64,000 bases of DNA from Hallerella sp964587155 (GCA_964587155.1 CAZPKF010000002.1:162782-226781), one strand, 5' to 3'; shown: positions 31,335 to 39,332, counted from the first letter of the stretch. Made by a program: numbers and translations. Notes: generated by a model not told the origin, from the letters alone.

Positions 31335-33392
31335 GTGCGAAAGACATCGACAAAGTTTTTCCTGCAAGGTTCTTGCCTTTGCGGGTGGTTTCGCCGTATT
31401 GCTGTGGCGGTCTTTTTCTGTTTGTCTTTGGGATTTGCCGAAGAGCGTGTTCAGGATTTGGGGACAACAGAAATTGTAGCTCCGGTTCGTGGAGTGAGCG
31501 AAGAAAGTCCCGGTTATGCAGAAATTCATTCGGAAGCCTGGGAAGGAAAGGCCTATTCTGCTGCGGAAATTCTCTCTACATTGGCCGGAGTGCAGTCTTA
31601 TCGGCAAGGCGGCCTGGGCAGTTTTGAAACGGTGAGCATTCGGGGAATCGCGGCTCGAGAGATTGTCATTTGCATCGATGGTGTACCTGTCAACGACGGC
31701 AGTGGGGGAGCCGTTGATTTGGGAACATTTGACTTGAACCAATTTGAAAAAATCGAAGTTTACAAAGATCGCGTCCCTGCAAAGTTTGGAGCTTCGGGGA
31801 TTGGTGGTGCGGTCAACTTTGTCACCAAATCCGCACTCCGAAAAACGTTGCACGGGAAAAGTGCCGCATCGGGAAAATTTTTACTCGCTTATGGCAGCCA
31901 TCATTTTTGGGAAGGAGCTGCGAATTTGAACACGTCGCTTTCGGACAGCGCAAATTTTTCTGCAGCTGTTTCGGCAAGGCACTCGGACAACGATTACGAA
32001 TTTACAAACCGAAATGGAACGGCTTATAATAAAAAGGACGACTTTACCGATACGCGGAAAAACGCCCAGTTTACAGAATATTCGGGGCAATTCAAATTTC
32101 GCCTGCTGCATTCTGGAGGAGCGTTTTCGACATGGAGCGCGAATTTTTCCACGTCTTCCGGAGGAAATCCGGGGCGGGAAGATTCCCAAACGCAAGTGGC
32201 TGGCTTTGATGGGGAAAATGCGCAAGTCGCTTATCGCTTAGAATCTCCGGGATTTGCCGAAAACAGGTTGTGGCTTTCGGCGGGAGTCGCGGGGCGTTTT
32301 GAAAAATCCGTGGCGCACAGTTATTATCCGCTGGATCACTTGGGATATTATTCAACGGAATATTTGGAATACGGCGCAGCGGGATATCGGTTGCTTCCGG
32401 ATTTTACGGTGAATTATGAAGGGGAATCGTTGAAAGCGGGAATCCGTTTGGCCGGAGGAGCCGACGCATACGAAGCCCGGGGAAGTGAAAGGGATTGGAG
32501 CTTAGTCCGGTATAGCGTCTCTGCTTCGGCGGATGCCGAAGTCCGCCCGGTTTCTTGGGCATCCATCGAGGGGGAATCTTCTCTCCTTTTTGTCAAGGAT
32601 GCTTTGACGGGAGGAACGTTTGTCCTTCCGACTTACACCAAAGAACTGACCGATGCCAAAGACCGTGACGTTTCGTATTCTGCGATGGCTCGATTGAAAT
32701 TGGGCAAAAAAGATTCTCGCGTAGGCGCTCATGCCGGATTTGGGCGGTTTTCTCGCCAACCTCAAATTATGGAACTTTACGGCGTTTATCCGGGAACGCT
32801 CAGCAATCCGGATTTAGACGAGGAGTCGGCGGTTCGATTTGAAGCCGGTGCTTTTGCCGCAACAGAAAAGAACAGAACTGTTTTGCGGGCGACTTTTTTT
32901 GAAAACCATACAGAAAATGGAATTTTTTGGCTGGTGAGCGGAAATTTTGTCCGGCCTTTCAATATTGGAAAGACTTTTGTTCGCGGAATCGAGACTGAAC
33001 TTGAAAGTCGGCCTGCTTCATTTTTGAAAATCACGATGCGGGCAACGATTCAACAGACCGAAGACAGAACGGGAAACCCCACTTACGATGGGAAGAAGCT
33101 CCCCGGAGAACCGGCGTTTTCTTATTTCAGTGAAATACAGGGATTTTTGCCGTTTCATTTGGATGCGGGATTTTCTGCGGAATACCGGACTGCGATTTAT
33201 ACGGATCGCGCAAACCGGATTGAGCAGCCGCCGACTCCCCGTTACCGCGCATTTTTCGGATGGAATCCTTTTGAAAAGACCCGTTTGATTTTTGCCGTTG
33301 ACAATATCAGCGATGAAAATTACAGAAACATTTATTCTCCGTATCCCACGCCGGGAAGGGAGTTTAAGTTCACACTCACCCAGGGGTTTTAA
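31335..33392 (+). CDS. TonB-dependent outer-membrane receptor, BtuB-like (corrinoid uptake)
   Basis: 685 residues. After a signal peptide, a TonB-box-like GTTEIVAPV precedes the plug domain (AAEILSTLAGV, SIRGIAAREIVICIDGVPVND, KIEVYKDRVPAKFGASGIGGAVNF) and a 22-strand-type barrel that ends LTQGF. It energises import through TonB/ExbBD. Cobalamin or a cobinamide is the inferred substrate because the gene sits directly behind a cobalamin riboswitch; the sequence alone does not prove it. The start is a GTG with GGAG about 5 bases upstream. A propeller lipoprotein follows after 44 bases, the arrangement seen for BtuB-BtuG in Bacteroides. Confidence 0.88.
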   Translation: MRKTSTKFFLQGSCLCGWFRRIAVAVFFCLSLGFAEERVQDLGTTEIVAPVRGVSEESPGYAEIHSEAWEGKAYSAAEILSTLAGVQSYRQGGLGSFETVSIRGIAAREIVICIDGVPVNDGSGGAVDLGTFDLNQFEKIEVYKDRVPAKFGASGIGGAVNFVTKSALRKTLHGKSAASGKFLLAYGSHHFWEGAANLNTSLSDSANFSAAVSARHSDNDYEFTNRNGTAYNKKDDFTDTRKNAQFTEYSGQFKFRLLHSGGAFSTWSANFSTSSGGNPGREDSQTQVAGFDGENAQVAYRLESPGFAENRLWLSAGVAGRFEKSVAHSYYPLDHLGYYSTEYLEYGAAGYRLLPDFTVNYEGESLKAGIRLAGGADAYEARGSERDWSLVRYSVSASADAEVRPVSWASIEGESSLLFVKDALTGGTFVLPTYTKELTDAKDRDVSYSAMARLKLGKKDSRVGAHAGFGRFSRQPQIMELYGVYPGTLSNPDLDEESAVRFEAGAFAATEKNRTVLRATFFENHTENGIFWLVSGNFVRPFNIGKTFVRGIETELESRPASFLKITMRATIQQTEDRTGNPTYDGKKLPGEPAFSYFSEIQGFLPFHLDAGFSAEYRTAIYTDRANRIEQPPTPRYRAFFGWNPFEKTRLIFAVDNISDENYRNIYSPYPTPGREFKFTLTQGF

Positions 33393-33436
33393 TCCCCGCG
33401 CAAGTAGTTTGCTTGCGAAAACATAAAAGGAAAAAC

Positions 33437-35374
33437 ATGAAAACAAAAAAAATATTCACCTTTTTAACGGCAAGTTCTTTGGCGCTCTGGATGCAAGCCT
33501 GTAGCGACAGTTCCAGCTCGTCTGCAGAATGGGAAGAGGACCTTTCGAGTTCATCGGAATCGGATGTTTCGAGTTCTAGCGAGGGAAAAGTTTCCAGCTC
33601 TTCGAAAACGGCGGAATCCAGCTCTAGCGAAGAGGACCTTTCGAGTTCATCGGAACCGGATGTTTCGAGTTCCAGTGCAGAAAACGTTTCCAGTTCCTCG
33701 GAAACAGCTGAATCCAGTTCGAGCGTAGAAGAATCTTCGGGAACGCTTTTCGTTTTTGGCTCCGATTATATGTCGGGCGAACTCCGCTGGGTAGAAAACG
33801 GCGAATTGTCCGATGAAAAAATGGCCTTCAATCAGGATTCCAAACTGATAGCCGTTGGCAAGAACCTCCTTGTCTTAGAACGCTACGGCGCAGACAATTT
33901 AAGCCTGGTTGATGCGGAAAAGCAGGTCGCTTGGCAGGTTTCTTTAGAATCCGGAGACAACCCCTCGGATGCGGTAAAAATCGATGATTCCAAAATTTGG
34001 GTCGCTTTGGAAGGGGCTCCGAAAATATTGCAAGTGTCCCTTGCAGATGGAAAAACGCTGAAGACGGTGGAAACGGCTGCGTTTTCAAGTGCAGGCTCCC
34101 TGTCGCCGAATTTGGTCGATTTGGAAGTCAGCGGCGATACGCTGTTTGCGCTTTTCCAACGTTACGTTTTCGATTCGCAAACTTATACAACTACGTTCCC
34201 GAAAGGACTTCTCGCCATGTATAAGCTTTCTGATGGGGCGTTCTTGGATACAGTCCAGCTTGCCAAACAAAATCCGATGGCGATGGCGTTCGTCGGCGGA
34301 AACTTGTATGTTGCAAGCCAGGGTGCAGAAAACGTTTCCAGTTCCTCGGAAACAGCTGAATCCAGTTCGAGCGTAGAAGAATCTTCGGGAACGCTTTTCG
34401 TTTTTGGCTCCGATTATATGTCGGGCGAACTCCGCTGGGTAGAAAACGGCGAATTGTCCGATGAAAAAATGGCCTTCAATCAGGATTCCAAACTGATAGC
34501 CGTTGGCAAGAACCTCCTTGTCTTAGAACGCTACGGCGCAGACAATTTAAGCCTGGTTGATGCGGAAAAGCAGGTCGCTTGGCAGGTTTCTTTAGAATCC
34601 GGAGACAACCCCTCGGATGCGGTAAAAATCGATGATTCCAAAATTTGGGTCGCTTTGGAAGGGGCTCCGAAAATATTGCAAGTGTCCCTTGCAGATGGAA
34701 AAACGCTGAAGACGGTGGAAACGGCTGCGTTTTCAAGTGCAGGCTCCCTGTCGCCGAATTTGGTCGATTTGGAAGTCAGCGGCGATACGCTGTTTGCGCT
34801 TTTCCAACGTTACGTTTTCGATTCGCAAACTTATACAACTACGTTCCCGAAAGGACTTCTCGCCATGTATAAGCTTTCTGATGGGGCGTTCTTGGATACA
34901 GTCCAGCTTGCCAAACAAAATCCGATGGCGATGGCGTTCGTCGGCGGAAACTTGTATGTTGCAAGCCAGGGTGCATACAATTCGAATTATGGAACCGACG
35001 CCGATGACAATCGCGGTATTGAAAAGGTGGACTTGAAAACGCAAACATCCGAACTGGTCGTCTCCGGAGAAGAACTAGGCGGTGGCGTTTATGCGTTAGC
35101 GGTCGATGCAGAAAACAGCTTGGCTTATGCCGCTGTGTATCAAAGTTATGGAATGGTACCCTTGGTAAAGGTGGATTTGACATCTTTGGCGGTCAGCTCG
35201 GTTGCTGGCGTTTCTGACGTGGAAGGCTCTTTGCTCTTTGCAGCAGGAACACTCTATATCGGAGATAGGAGTTATGGAAGCGAAGCCGTTTACGCTTATG
35301 ATGGCTCTGCGGTTTTGCAACTGGGCAATGCTGTGGGGGCGCTCGCTCCATACAGCATCGCATTTGTCAAGTAA
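33437..35374 (+). CDS. Surface lipoprotein with beta-propeller domain, candidate BtuG-like corrinoid-binding protein
   Basis: 645 residues from the ATG at 33437, with AAGGA 6 bases upstream. A lipobox (LWMQAC) is followed by about 75 residues of Ser-run repeats, typical of surface linkers in Fibrobacter. The rest is YVTN/YncE-like beta-propeller sequence (NLLVLERYGADNLSLVD, KIWVALEGAPKILQVSL, VGGNLYVASQGA, AYAAVYQSYGMVPLVKVDL). A 216-residue segment occurs twice in exact tandem, so the protein has a half-propeller followed by a complete one. Position behind a riboswitch-controlled TonB receptor suggests a BtuG-like cobalamin-binding surface protein. That role is inferred; the Bacteroides BtuG family is known to be such a propeller lipoprotein. 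Confidence 0.8.
   Translation: MKTKKIFTFLTASSLALWMQACSDSSSSSAEWEEDLSSSSESDVSSSSEGKVSSSSKTAESSSSEEDLSSSSEPDVSSSSAENVSSSSETAESSSSVEESSGTLFVFGSDYMSGELRWVENGELSDEKMAFNQDSKLIAVGKNLLVLERYGADNLSLVDAEKQVAWQVSLESGDNPSDAVKIDDSKIWVALEGAPKILQVSLADGKTLKTVETAAFSSAGSLSPNLVDLEVSGDTLFALFQRYVFDSQTYTTTFPKGLLAMYKLSDGAFLDTVQLAKQNPMAMAFVGGNLYVASQGAENVSSSSETAESSSSVEESSGTLFVFGSDYMSGELRWVENGELSDEKMAFNQDSKLIAVGKNLLVLERYGADNLSLVDAEKQVAWQVSLESGDNPSDAVKIDDSKIWVALEGAPKILQVSLADGKTLKTVETAAFSSAGSLSPNLVDLEVSGDTLFALFQRYVFDSQTYTTTFPKGLLAMYKLSDGAFLDTVQLAKQNPMAMAFVGGNLYVASQGAYNSNYGTDADDNRGIEKVDLKTQTSELVVSGEELGGGVYALAVDAENSLAYAAVYQSYGMVPLVKVDLTSLAVSSVAGVSDVEGSLLFAAGTLYIGDRSYGSEAVYAYDGSAVLQLGNAVGALAPYSIAFVK
33675..34970 (+). repeat. 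Exact 648-bp tandem duplication inside the propeller lipoprotein gene
   Basis: Bases 33675-34322 are repeated at 34323-34970, in frame (216 codons), with no difference seen by eye. Both copies start with GTGCA, and GTGCA also follows the second copy at 34971, so the event looks like recombination at a 5-bp microhomology. A false assembly duplication cannot be excluded. Confidence 0.9.
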
Positions 35375-35433
35375 CCGTTTTTTCAAAAAAGAGCTTCCGT
35401 TGGGAATATTAAACACGGGAGCATCTAAGGTCT

Positions 35434-35462
35434 AGCTGATGAAAAAGAGTCCGGTTTTTCCG
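35434..35462 (+). terminator. Terminator after the propeller lipoprotein gene
   Basis: A perfect 12-bp stem (AAAAGAGTCCGG and complement) with a TTTTT loop and a T run within the 3' arm, 60 bases past the stop codon. Confidence 0.85.
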
Positions 35463-35520
35463 GACTCTTTTCTCATCTTCATCATTTTGCCGCCAACGGG
35501 GGCGATTGCAGACAACGTTG

Positions 35521-35625
35521 GACAAAGTTCCATTCTGCGAAAACGGCATTTGTCTTCGCCATTCATACCGTGTAAAATTCACGACTTCCTCAGAAAAGGC
35601 TCTCGTTTGAAATCCAGTCAATTCA
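35521..35625 (-). repeat. Dispersed intergenic repeat, copy D
   Basis: On the minus strand it reads TTGACTGGATTTCAAACGA, GCCTTTTCTGAGGA, GTCGTGAATTTTACACGG, then GGCGAAGACAAATGCCG and GAATGGAACTTTG, matching copies A, B and C in order. It lies between two terminators. The surrounding 35463-35776 has no credible gene. Confidence 0.7.
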
Positions 35626-35776
35626 ACCCGTTCCGTTTCGCTGTTCCCGCCTTTCATGCTGCGCCCTTCTATCCGATGCGGAGAATTTTTTGGATGAAAT
35701 CGGAGCTTTACTTTCTCCGAACGCTTGTATAGGTGAGCATTTGCAAAGAGGGACTGTTGAAAATTGAATTTCAAAA

Positions 35777-35811
35777 AATCAGCCTCCCAGTGGTTCTTTG
35801 GGAGGCTGATT
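35777..35811 (-). terminator. Terminator after the PAS-domain gene
   Basis: A 13-bp stem (AATCAGCCTCCCA and complement) followed on the minus strand by six T residues. Confidence 0.85.
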
Positions 35812-35831
35812 GGGAGTTGTCTAGCAAAAAA

Positions 35832-36185
35832 TCAGGTCTTGGTCTTGGCGTTTTCGGAATGGGGCGGTTTCTCTGCCGCGGAAATTTTTTGAAAGGTGTT
35901 CAAATAGATGGTTTTTCCATTTGAAAGGGATGGCTTTCGGAAGATTTGAGCGAAAAAACTGCGGCCTTTGCGGTTTTTCAGTTTAACGGTAAAGAGTTCC
36001 GTCGCCGTGGAATCGGTGCTGATGAACGCATTCCAATCGTTTTCGTAGCGGAACAGATCCCTGAAATAATGCCACTCCACTTCGGCTTCGGAAGAAAACC
36101 CGAATAGGCGGCAGAATTTTTTATTCGCAGCGAGAAAGCGCCCGTGGAGATTGATTTCGCAAAATGCGGCTTCGGTTCTTTTCAT
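35832..36185 (-). CDS. Small PAS-domain protein
   Basis: 117 residues forming little more than one PAS domain: CEINLHGRFLAANKKFCRLFGF (the typical G.i..aN..f..l.Gy element), then SSEAEVEWHYFRDLFRYENDW and a beta-sheet part (ATELFTVKLKNRKGRSFFAQIFRKP). No output domain, so it may be a sensor or a subunit of a partner kinase. The ATG at 36185 overlaps the stop of the LamG lipoprotein gene (ATGA); a longer open frame to 36413 is a shadow of that gene. As the last gene of a TIGR02147 / lipoprotein / PAS unit, it may link surface sensing to signalling, which is inference. Confidence 0.72.
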   Translation of the reverse strand: MKRTEAAFCEINLHGRFLAANKKFCRLFGFSSEAEVEWHYFRDLFRYENDWNAFISTDSTATELFTVKLKNRKGRSFFAQIFRKPSLSNGKTIYLNTFQKISAAEKPPHSENAKTKT

Positions 36186-37459
36186 TTGCCGCCTCCGTTC
36201 CGGTAACGGTAAAGGGCGTCGGTCTCTTCGATGGCGACTGTTGAAACGCGGATGTCGTCTAAAAGCAAATCCAAATTTTCTTTGCCGAAATAAAACGGAA
36301 TGCCGTTTTCGCCGATTAAAGTTTGAACCGTCGATTTGGCGCTTCCGGCTAGTGTGCCGTTGATGTAAAGCTTTGTCGAGTCTCCGTTCCACGTGCCGGC
36401 CAAATGATACCATTTGTTTTGGACTATCGTATCAGAATCTATTGCCGCATTTTTGCAGTGCAGGGAATCGCCCGAACCTTCTGCTAGGAAAAAGGCAAAA
36501 GCGGCTCCTTGGATGTTGCAAGTATCGCGGACGAGGGCTAAACTGAAAACGGCGCTGTCGCTGAACCCGAGTTTTCCAAAAATGTTTTTGACAAAAGTTT
36601 GTTTGTCGCCTAGATCGGCGATGTTCACCCAAGCTTCTACGGTGAGATTCGTTGCGTTGTCGAGAATTCCACCGTCGGCTTCCATCACGGCAAAATCTTC
36701 AGCGGATGACAAGTGCAATGCCTTTGTTCCATTCTTCCCGAAAGAGAGCTCGGCGTTTCCGTAAAGTTTGGCTTTTCCCGAAAGCCCGCGCAAATTGTCG
36801 ATGTAGCCATTTGAATTCAGGTCGAAGTTCCAATAGCCGGAGCATCCGTAATCCGGCGAAAGGGGCAGAACGATGTTGACTTCGCGCTTGTCGTCTGCAT
36901 TCAGGGAAACGGTTGAGTGTAGATAGTGATTTGGTTCTGGTGACAGGACGGTGAGGGGATGATTTGATCGCGGCACGGACGATAGTGAAAAATGTCCGTT
37001 AGAATCAGTGGAGGCTTTCCAGGGGGAGCCGGAAAGAGTCACCGTGGCGCCGATGGCGGCTTTTCCCGTGCGCAAAAAGATGTTTCCGGAAACGGAATCC
37101 GAAGGAGAGAGCGTCCCATCGAAATGGATGCGCTTGCCGAAAATGGAAACGGTATCGTAAAAGGCGAAAGAATCCGTCAAAACGCTGACTCCGTAAGTTC
37201 CATTTGGCCCGATGGCGATGGAAAATTCTCCCCGGTCATTCGTTGTGTCCGAGAAAAGAGATTCTTCGTTGAAAAGGGCGCGCGCTTCGACGCGGAGACG
37301 GGCGGCCGCATTTCCGCTAGGGAGCGTCAACGTGCCGGCGATGGAATTGGTCTCTTCGGAAACTCCGCCGGCGACTTCCGCGTTGCAATGGAGCGTGGAA
37401 AGAGCGATGAAAAACAGTGCTATGGCAAAAAAGAGATTGGGCAATTTGAAAAATTTCAT
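36182..37459 (-). CDS. LamG-domain lipoprotein with carboxypeptidase-regulatory-like domains
   Basis: 425 residues. The lipobox is STLHC. Two carboxypeptidase-regulatory-like (prealbumin-fold) segments follow (SIAGTLTLPSGNAAARLRVEA near residue 40 and VSGNIFLRTGKAAIGATVTLSG near 120). From about residue 205 a LamG/concanavalin-like jelly-roll domain is visible (GYWNFDLNSNGYIDNLRG, NLTVEAWVNIADL, NKWYHLAGTWNGDSTKLYINGTLAGSA). Such proteins bind carbohydrates or protein ligands at the surface; the ligand is unknown. It overlaps both neighbours by ATGA and is surely co-translated with the TIGR02147 gene. Confidence 0.82.
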   Translation of the reverse strand: MKFFKLPNLFFAIALFFIALSTLHCNAEVAGGVSEETNSIAGTLTLPSGNAAARLRVEARALFNEESLFSDTTNDRGEFSIAIGPNGTYGVSVLTDSFAFYDTVSIFGKRIHFDGTLSPSDSVSGNIFLRTGKAAIGATVTLSGSPWKASTDSNGHFSLSSVPRSNHPLTVLSPEPNHYLHSTVSLNADDKREVNIVLPLSPDYGCSGYWNFDLNSNGYIDNLRGLSGKAKLYGNAELSFGKNGTKALHLSSAEDFAVMEADGGILDNATNLTVEAWVNIADLGDKQTFVKNIFGKLGFSDSAVFSLALVRDTCNIQGAAFAFFLAEGSGDSLHCKNAAIDSDTIVQNKWYHLAGTWNGDSTKLYINGTLAGSAKSTVQTLIGENGIPFYFGKENLDLLLDDIRVSTVAIEETDALYRYRNGGGK

Positions 37460-38298
37460 TTGCGTTCTCCCTTTTCATCGTTCAAGGAATGAGTCAGCGG
37501 AAAGAGTTGGATGTTCAATCGGTAAACTTTATCCGTGTCGGGGGATTCTGATGATATTTTCGCAATTCGGCGGCGGAATTCCGCAATTTCTGCCCGGATG
37601 CGCGGCAAGGCGCTTTCGGTAACGCCGAGAGTCATACCCGAAATGTCGCGTTCTTCGATTGGAATCTCGTCTAAGGCTTTGATTCCGAGGGCCCCCATTT
37701 GCCTGTGCATTTCGCGAACGGCGAGGGACGGAATTTCCAAATCGCCGGTGGAAAGGTTTTTTTCCGTTTGGGAAAAATTCCCGTCGGCATCTTTGCGGAG
37801 GAGCCCCGTATCCAGCAAGACTTGGATAGCGGACCGGATTTCCGAAACGTGCGCTTTAAAAAGGAGTTTGTCTGTAATGTCGGACGTTTTGCCAGCCTGC
37901 GCCAAATGGGGCAAGGCTTCACGGAGAACGGGAGAAAGCCAGGATTTATAGTAATCGTATTGTTCTTCGCCAAGGATTTTTACCCGATTAGCCTTGGCGA
38001 TTCCTCGCATTTTTTCAAAGAAGGACTTTTTTTTGCCAGCATCCTTGCTTTGATTCATGGCGACCATGGCGCGGAAATATTCCAAATCGGATCCGATGAG
38101 CCCAGTCGCAACGCCAACGCGTTCTGTGCCAGCGGGGGAGAGATTCGCCTTGCCGTCGATGACAAGTTTCATGAATACGGGCGAAGTGTAACCGGCAATG
38201 CGGGAAAACTCGCGATAGGTGAATCCCGAAAGTTTCCTTGCTGCGTAATAATCGCGGAGAAAATTTCGAAAATCTGTATATTGCAGAACCGGTTTCAT
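37456..38298 (-). CDS. TIGR02147 family protein (Fibrobacter paralogous family, probable regulator)
   Basis: 280 residues matching the TIGR02147 / DUF4423 family, which is greatly expanded in Fibrobacter. The N-terminus is typical (VLQYTDFRNFLRDYYAARK, FTYREFSRIAGYTSPVFMKLVIDGKANLS), resembling a helix-turn-helix of XRE/Cro type; the middle has a second winged-helix-like part (LLDTGLLRKDADGNF). Function is not proven, but a DNA-binding regulator is the common inference. The ATG at 38298 is 6 bases after TAAATTGT with no ribosome-binding site. Two direct copies of TATGATACAAA lie upstream and may be its operator. It heads the LamG / PAS operon. Confidence 0.85.
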   Translation of the reverse strand: MKPVLQYTDFRNFLRDYYAARKLSGFTYREFSRIAGYTSPVFMKLVIDGKANLSPAGTERVGVATGLIGSDLEYFRAMVAMNQSKDAGKKKSFFEKMRGIAKANRVKILGEEQYDYYKSWLSPVLREALPHLAQAGKTSDITDKLLFKAHVSEIRSAIQVLLDTGLLRKDADGNFSQTEKNLSTGDLEIPSLAVREMHRQMGALGIKALDEIPIEERDISGMTLGVTESALPRIRAEIAEFRRRIAKISSESPDTDKVYRLNIQLFPLTHSLNDEKGERK

Positions 38299-38340
38299 CG
38301 TAGGACAATTTACTTAAATTGATTCAGAAAAGCAAACGCT

Positions 38341-38423
38341 TATGATACAAAAAGTGCAAAATTATTTAAAATTCTTGAGTTTTTTGTAAAATTTTCAAAA
38401 AGCACGAAATTGTATGATACAAA
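38341..38423. promoter_or_regulatory. Pair of TATGATACAAA direct repeats in divergent promoter region
   Basis: Identical 11-mers lie at 38341-38351 and 38413-38423, 72 bases apart, in the A+T-rich gap between the TIGR02147 gene (minus) and yciH (plus). The second sits in GTATGATAC, itself a short palindrome. This is a candidate binding site for the adjacent regulator. Confidence 0.4.
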
Positions 38424-38463
38424 CAAAAGAGAAGTCTTCCGTTTTCCGCGCCGCGAAATTTTC

Positions 38464-38471
38464 TAGATTTT
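38464..38471 (+). promoter_or_regulatory. TAnnTTT-type box of yciH
   Basis: TAGATTTT followed by CTCC and the ATG, a four-base gap as in der and the YkgJ-like gene. No Shine-Dalgarno is present. Confidence 0.4.
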
Positions 38472-38475
38472 CTCC

Positions 38476-38799
38476 ATGCAGGATACTCGTTCTACTTTGG
38501 TCTATGTTACCGGTCAAGGCCGGATTTCTCCACAAAAACCGCAAAAAGTTCGCCCGGCGACCGATGGCGTTGTGCGCATTACGCTCAAGCGTCTTGGCGG
38601 AAATAAAATGGTGAGCATCGTTTCGGGAATTCCCGTGGACGAAAGCGATTTGAACGATTTGGGCAGGGATTTAAAACGCAAGTGTGGAACGGGCGGAACC
38701 GTCAAGGATTTCCAAATTGAAATTCAGGGCGACAAACGAAGCGTTTTGAAAGCGGAACTCGAAAAACGCGGTTTTACGGTCAAGCTTGCCGGGGGGTGA
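38476..38799 (+). CDS. yciH: SUI1/eIF1-family translation factor (YciH-like)
   Basis: 107 residues with the SUI1 fold: VRITLKRLGGNKMVSIVSGI, then LGRDLKRKCGTGGTVKDFQIEIQGD and a C-terminal LEKRGFTVKLAGG. This is the size and pattern of bacterial YciH, a homologue of eIF1 that affects start-codon fidelity; its bacterial role is only partly known. The ATG at 38476 has no Shine-Dalgarno but lies 4 bases after a TAGATTTT box. It is a single gene, followed by a bidirectional terminator shared with tRNA-Asn. Confidence 0.9.
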   Translation: MQDTRSTLVYVTGQGRISPQKPQKVRPATDGVVRITLKRLGGNKMVSIVSGIPVDESDLNDLGRDLKRKCGTGGTVKDFQIEIQGDKRSVLKAELEKRGFTVKLAGG

Positions 38800-38833
38800 G
38801 TCCGCCGAGGGCATCGCCTTTTGTGTGTCGTTG

Positions 38834-38868
38834 AAAAAAAAGACTTCGTTTTCACGAAGTCTTTTTTC
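38834..38868. terminator. Bidirectional terminator between yciH and tRNA-Asn
   Basis: Stem GACTTCG with its complement, extended by A and T runs on both sides (AAAAAAA before, TTTTTT after). It serves yciH on the plus strand and the tRNA on the minus strand. Confidence 0.85.
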
Positions 38869-38869
38869 G

Positions 38870-38942
38870 CTGCTTCAACTGGACTCGAACCAGTGACAAC
38901 CTGATTAACAGTCAGGGGCTCTACCAACTGAGCTATGAAGCA
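38870..38942 (-). tRNA. tRNA-Asn (GTT)
   Basis: A 73-base cloverleaf: acceptor TGCTTCA pairs with TGAAGCA, D-loop AGCTCAGTTGGTAGAGC, anticodon loop CTGTTAA (anticodon GTT) closed by CCTGA/TCAGG, and T-loop GGTTCGAGTCC. Discriminator G; CCA is not encoded. Confidence 0.96.
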
Positions 38943-38947
38943 TTGTT

Positions 38948-38984
38948 GTGACCCAAATATATTAACTCGAAAAGAACTTGTCAA
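38948..38984 (-). promoter_or_regulatory. Promoter of tRNA-Asn
   Basis: On the minus strand TTGACA, 17 bases, then TATATTTGGGTCAC directly before the tRNA. The last 14 bases match the tRNA-Ala promoter at 53851 except for one base, with identical spacing. Confidence 0.8.
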
Positions 38985-39098
38985 GGGTCTTTTGTAGATT
39001 TTTTCTAAAAAAAGTGCTTTTGTGGATGAATTTTGCGGATTTCCGCTGGTTGCCTTAAAGAAGACTGAAAAATTAGGAATGAAAAAGGAACAAGTGTC

Positions 39099-39212
39099 GT
39101 TGGTTGGGGTTTCAAAGGAAAGGCTTTTTTGCAGATGTCGTGAATTTCGCACGGGCTTTCCGCAGATGGCTAGCCTTTTTGGTGCAGCGATGCCGTCTTT
39201 TTAAAGGGAAAT
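39099..39212 (+). repeat. Dispersed intergenic repeat, copy B
   Basis: Contains TTGGTTGGGGTTTCAAAGG, GGCTTTTTTGCAGATGTCG, TGAATTTCGCACGG and later GCGATGCCGTCTTTTT, in the same order as the other copies. GGAATGA lies upstream as in copies A and C. The region 38985-39306 has no credible gene. Confidence 0.7.
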
Positions 39213-39306
39213 CTTCTATTGCAAAATGAATTTTTGATTGAAGACTCAGCACGGCGGATTCTGCCGGCGTAAAGCTCCGACGGAATGACTGCGGAAAATT
39301 CCAGAA

Positions 39307-39330
39307 GGGGAAATGGACTGGAGTTTCCCC
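39307..39330 (-). terminator. Possible terminator after potC
   Basis: A 7-bp GGGGAAA/TTTCCCC stem just past the potC stop, followed on the minus strand by only a weak T-rich stretch. Confidence 0.4.
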
Positions 39331-39332
39331 TG

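Noticed and set aside
31029..31853. Minus-strand 274-codon frame across the riboswitch and the TonB receptor start
   Set aside because: It runs antisense through a structured leader and a well-supported gene; its product is low-complexity with no family features.
33437..34970. CRISPR-like array suspected from repeated blocks
   Set aside because: The repeats are coding (Ser-run codons and one 648-bp duplication) with no spacer structure; no CRISPR array or cas gene was found anywhere in the window.
39022..39204. 60-residue ORF over repeat copy B
   Set aside because: The frame is not kept across all copies (copy A has a stop, copy C ends early) and there is no ribosome-binding site.
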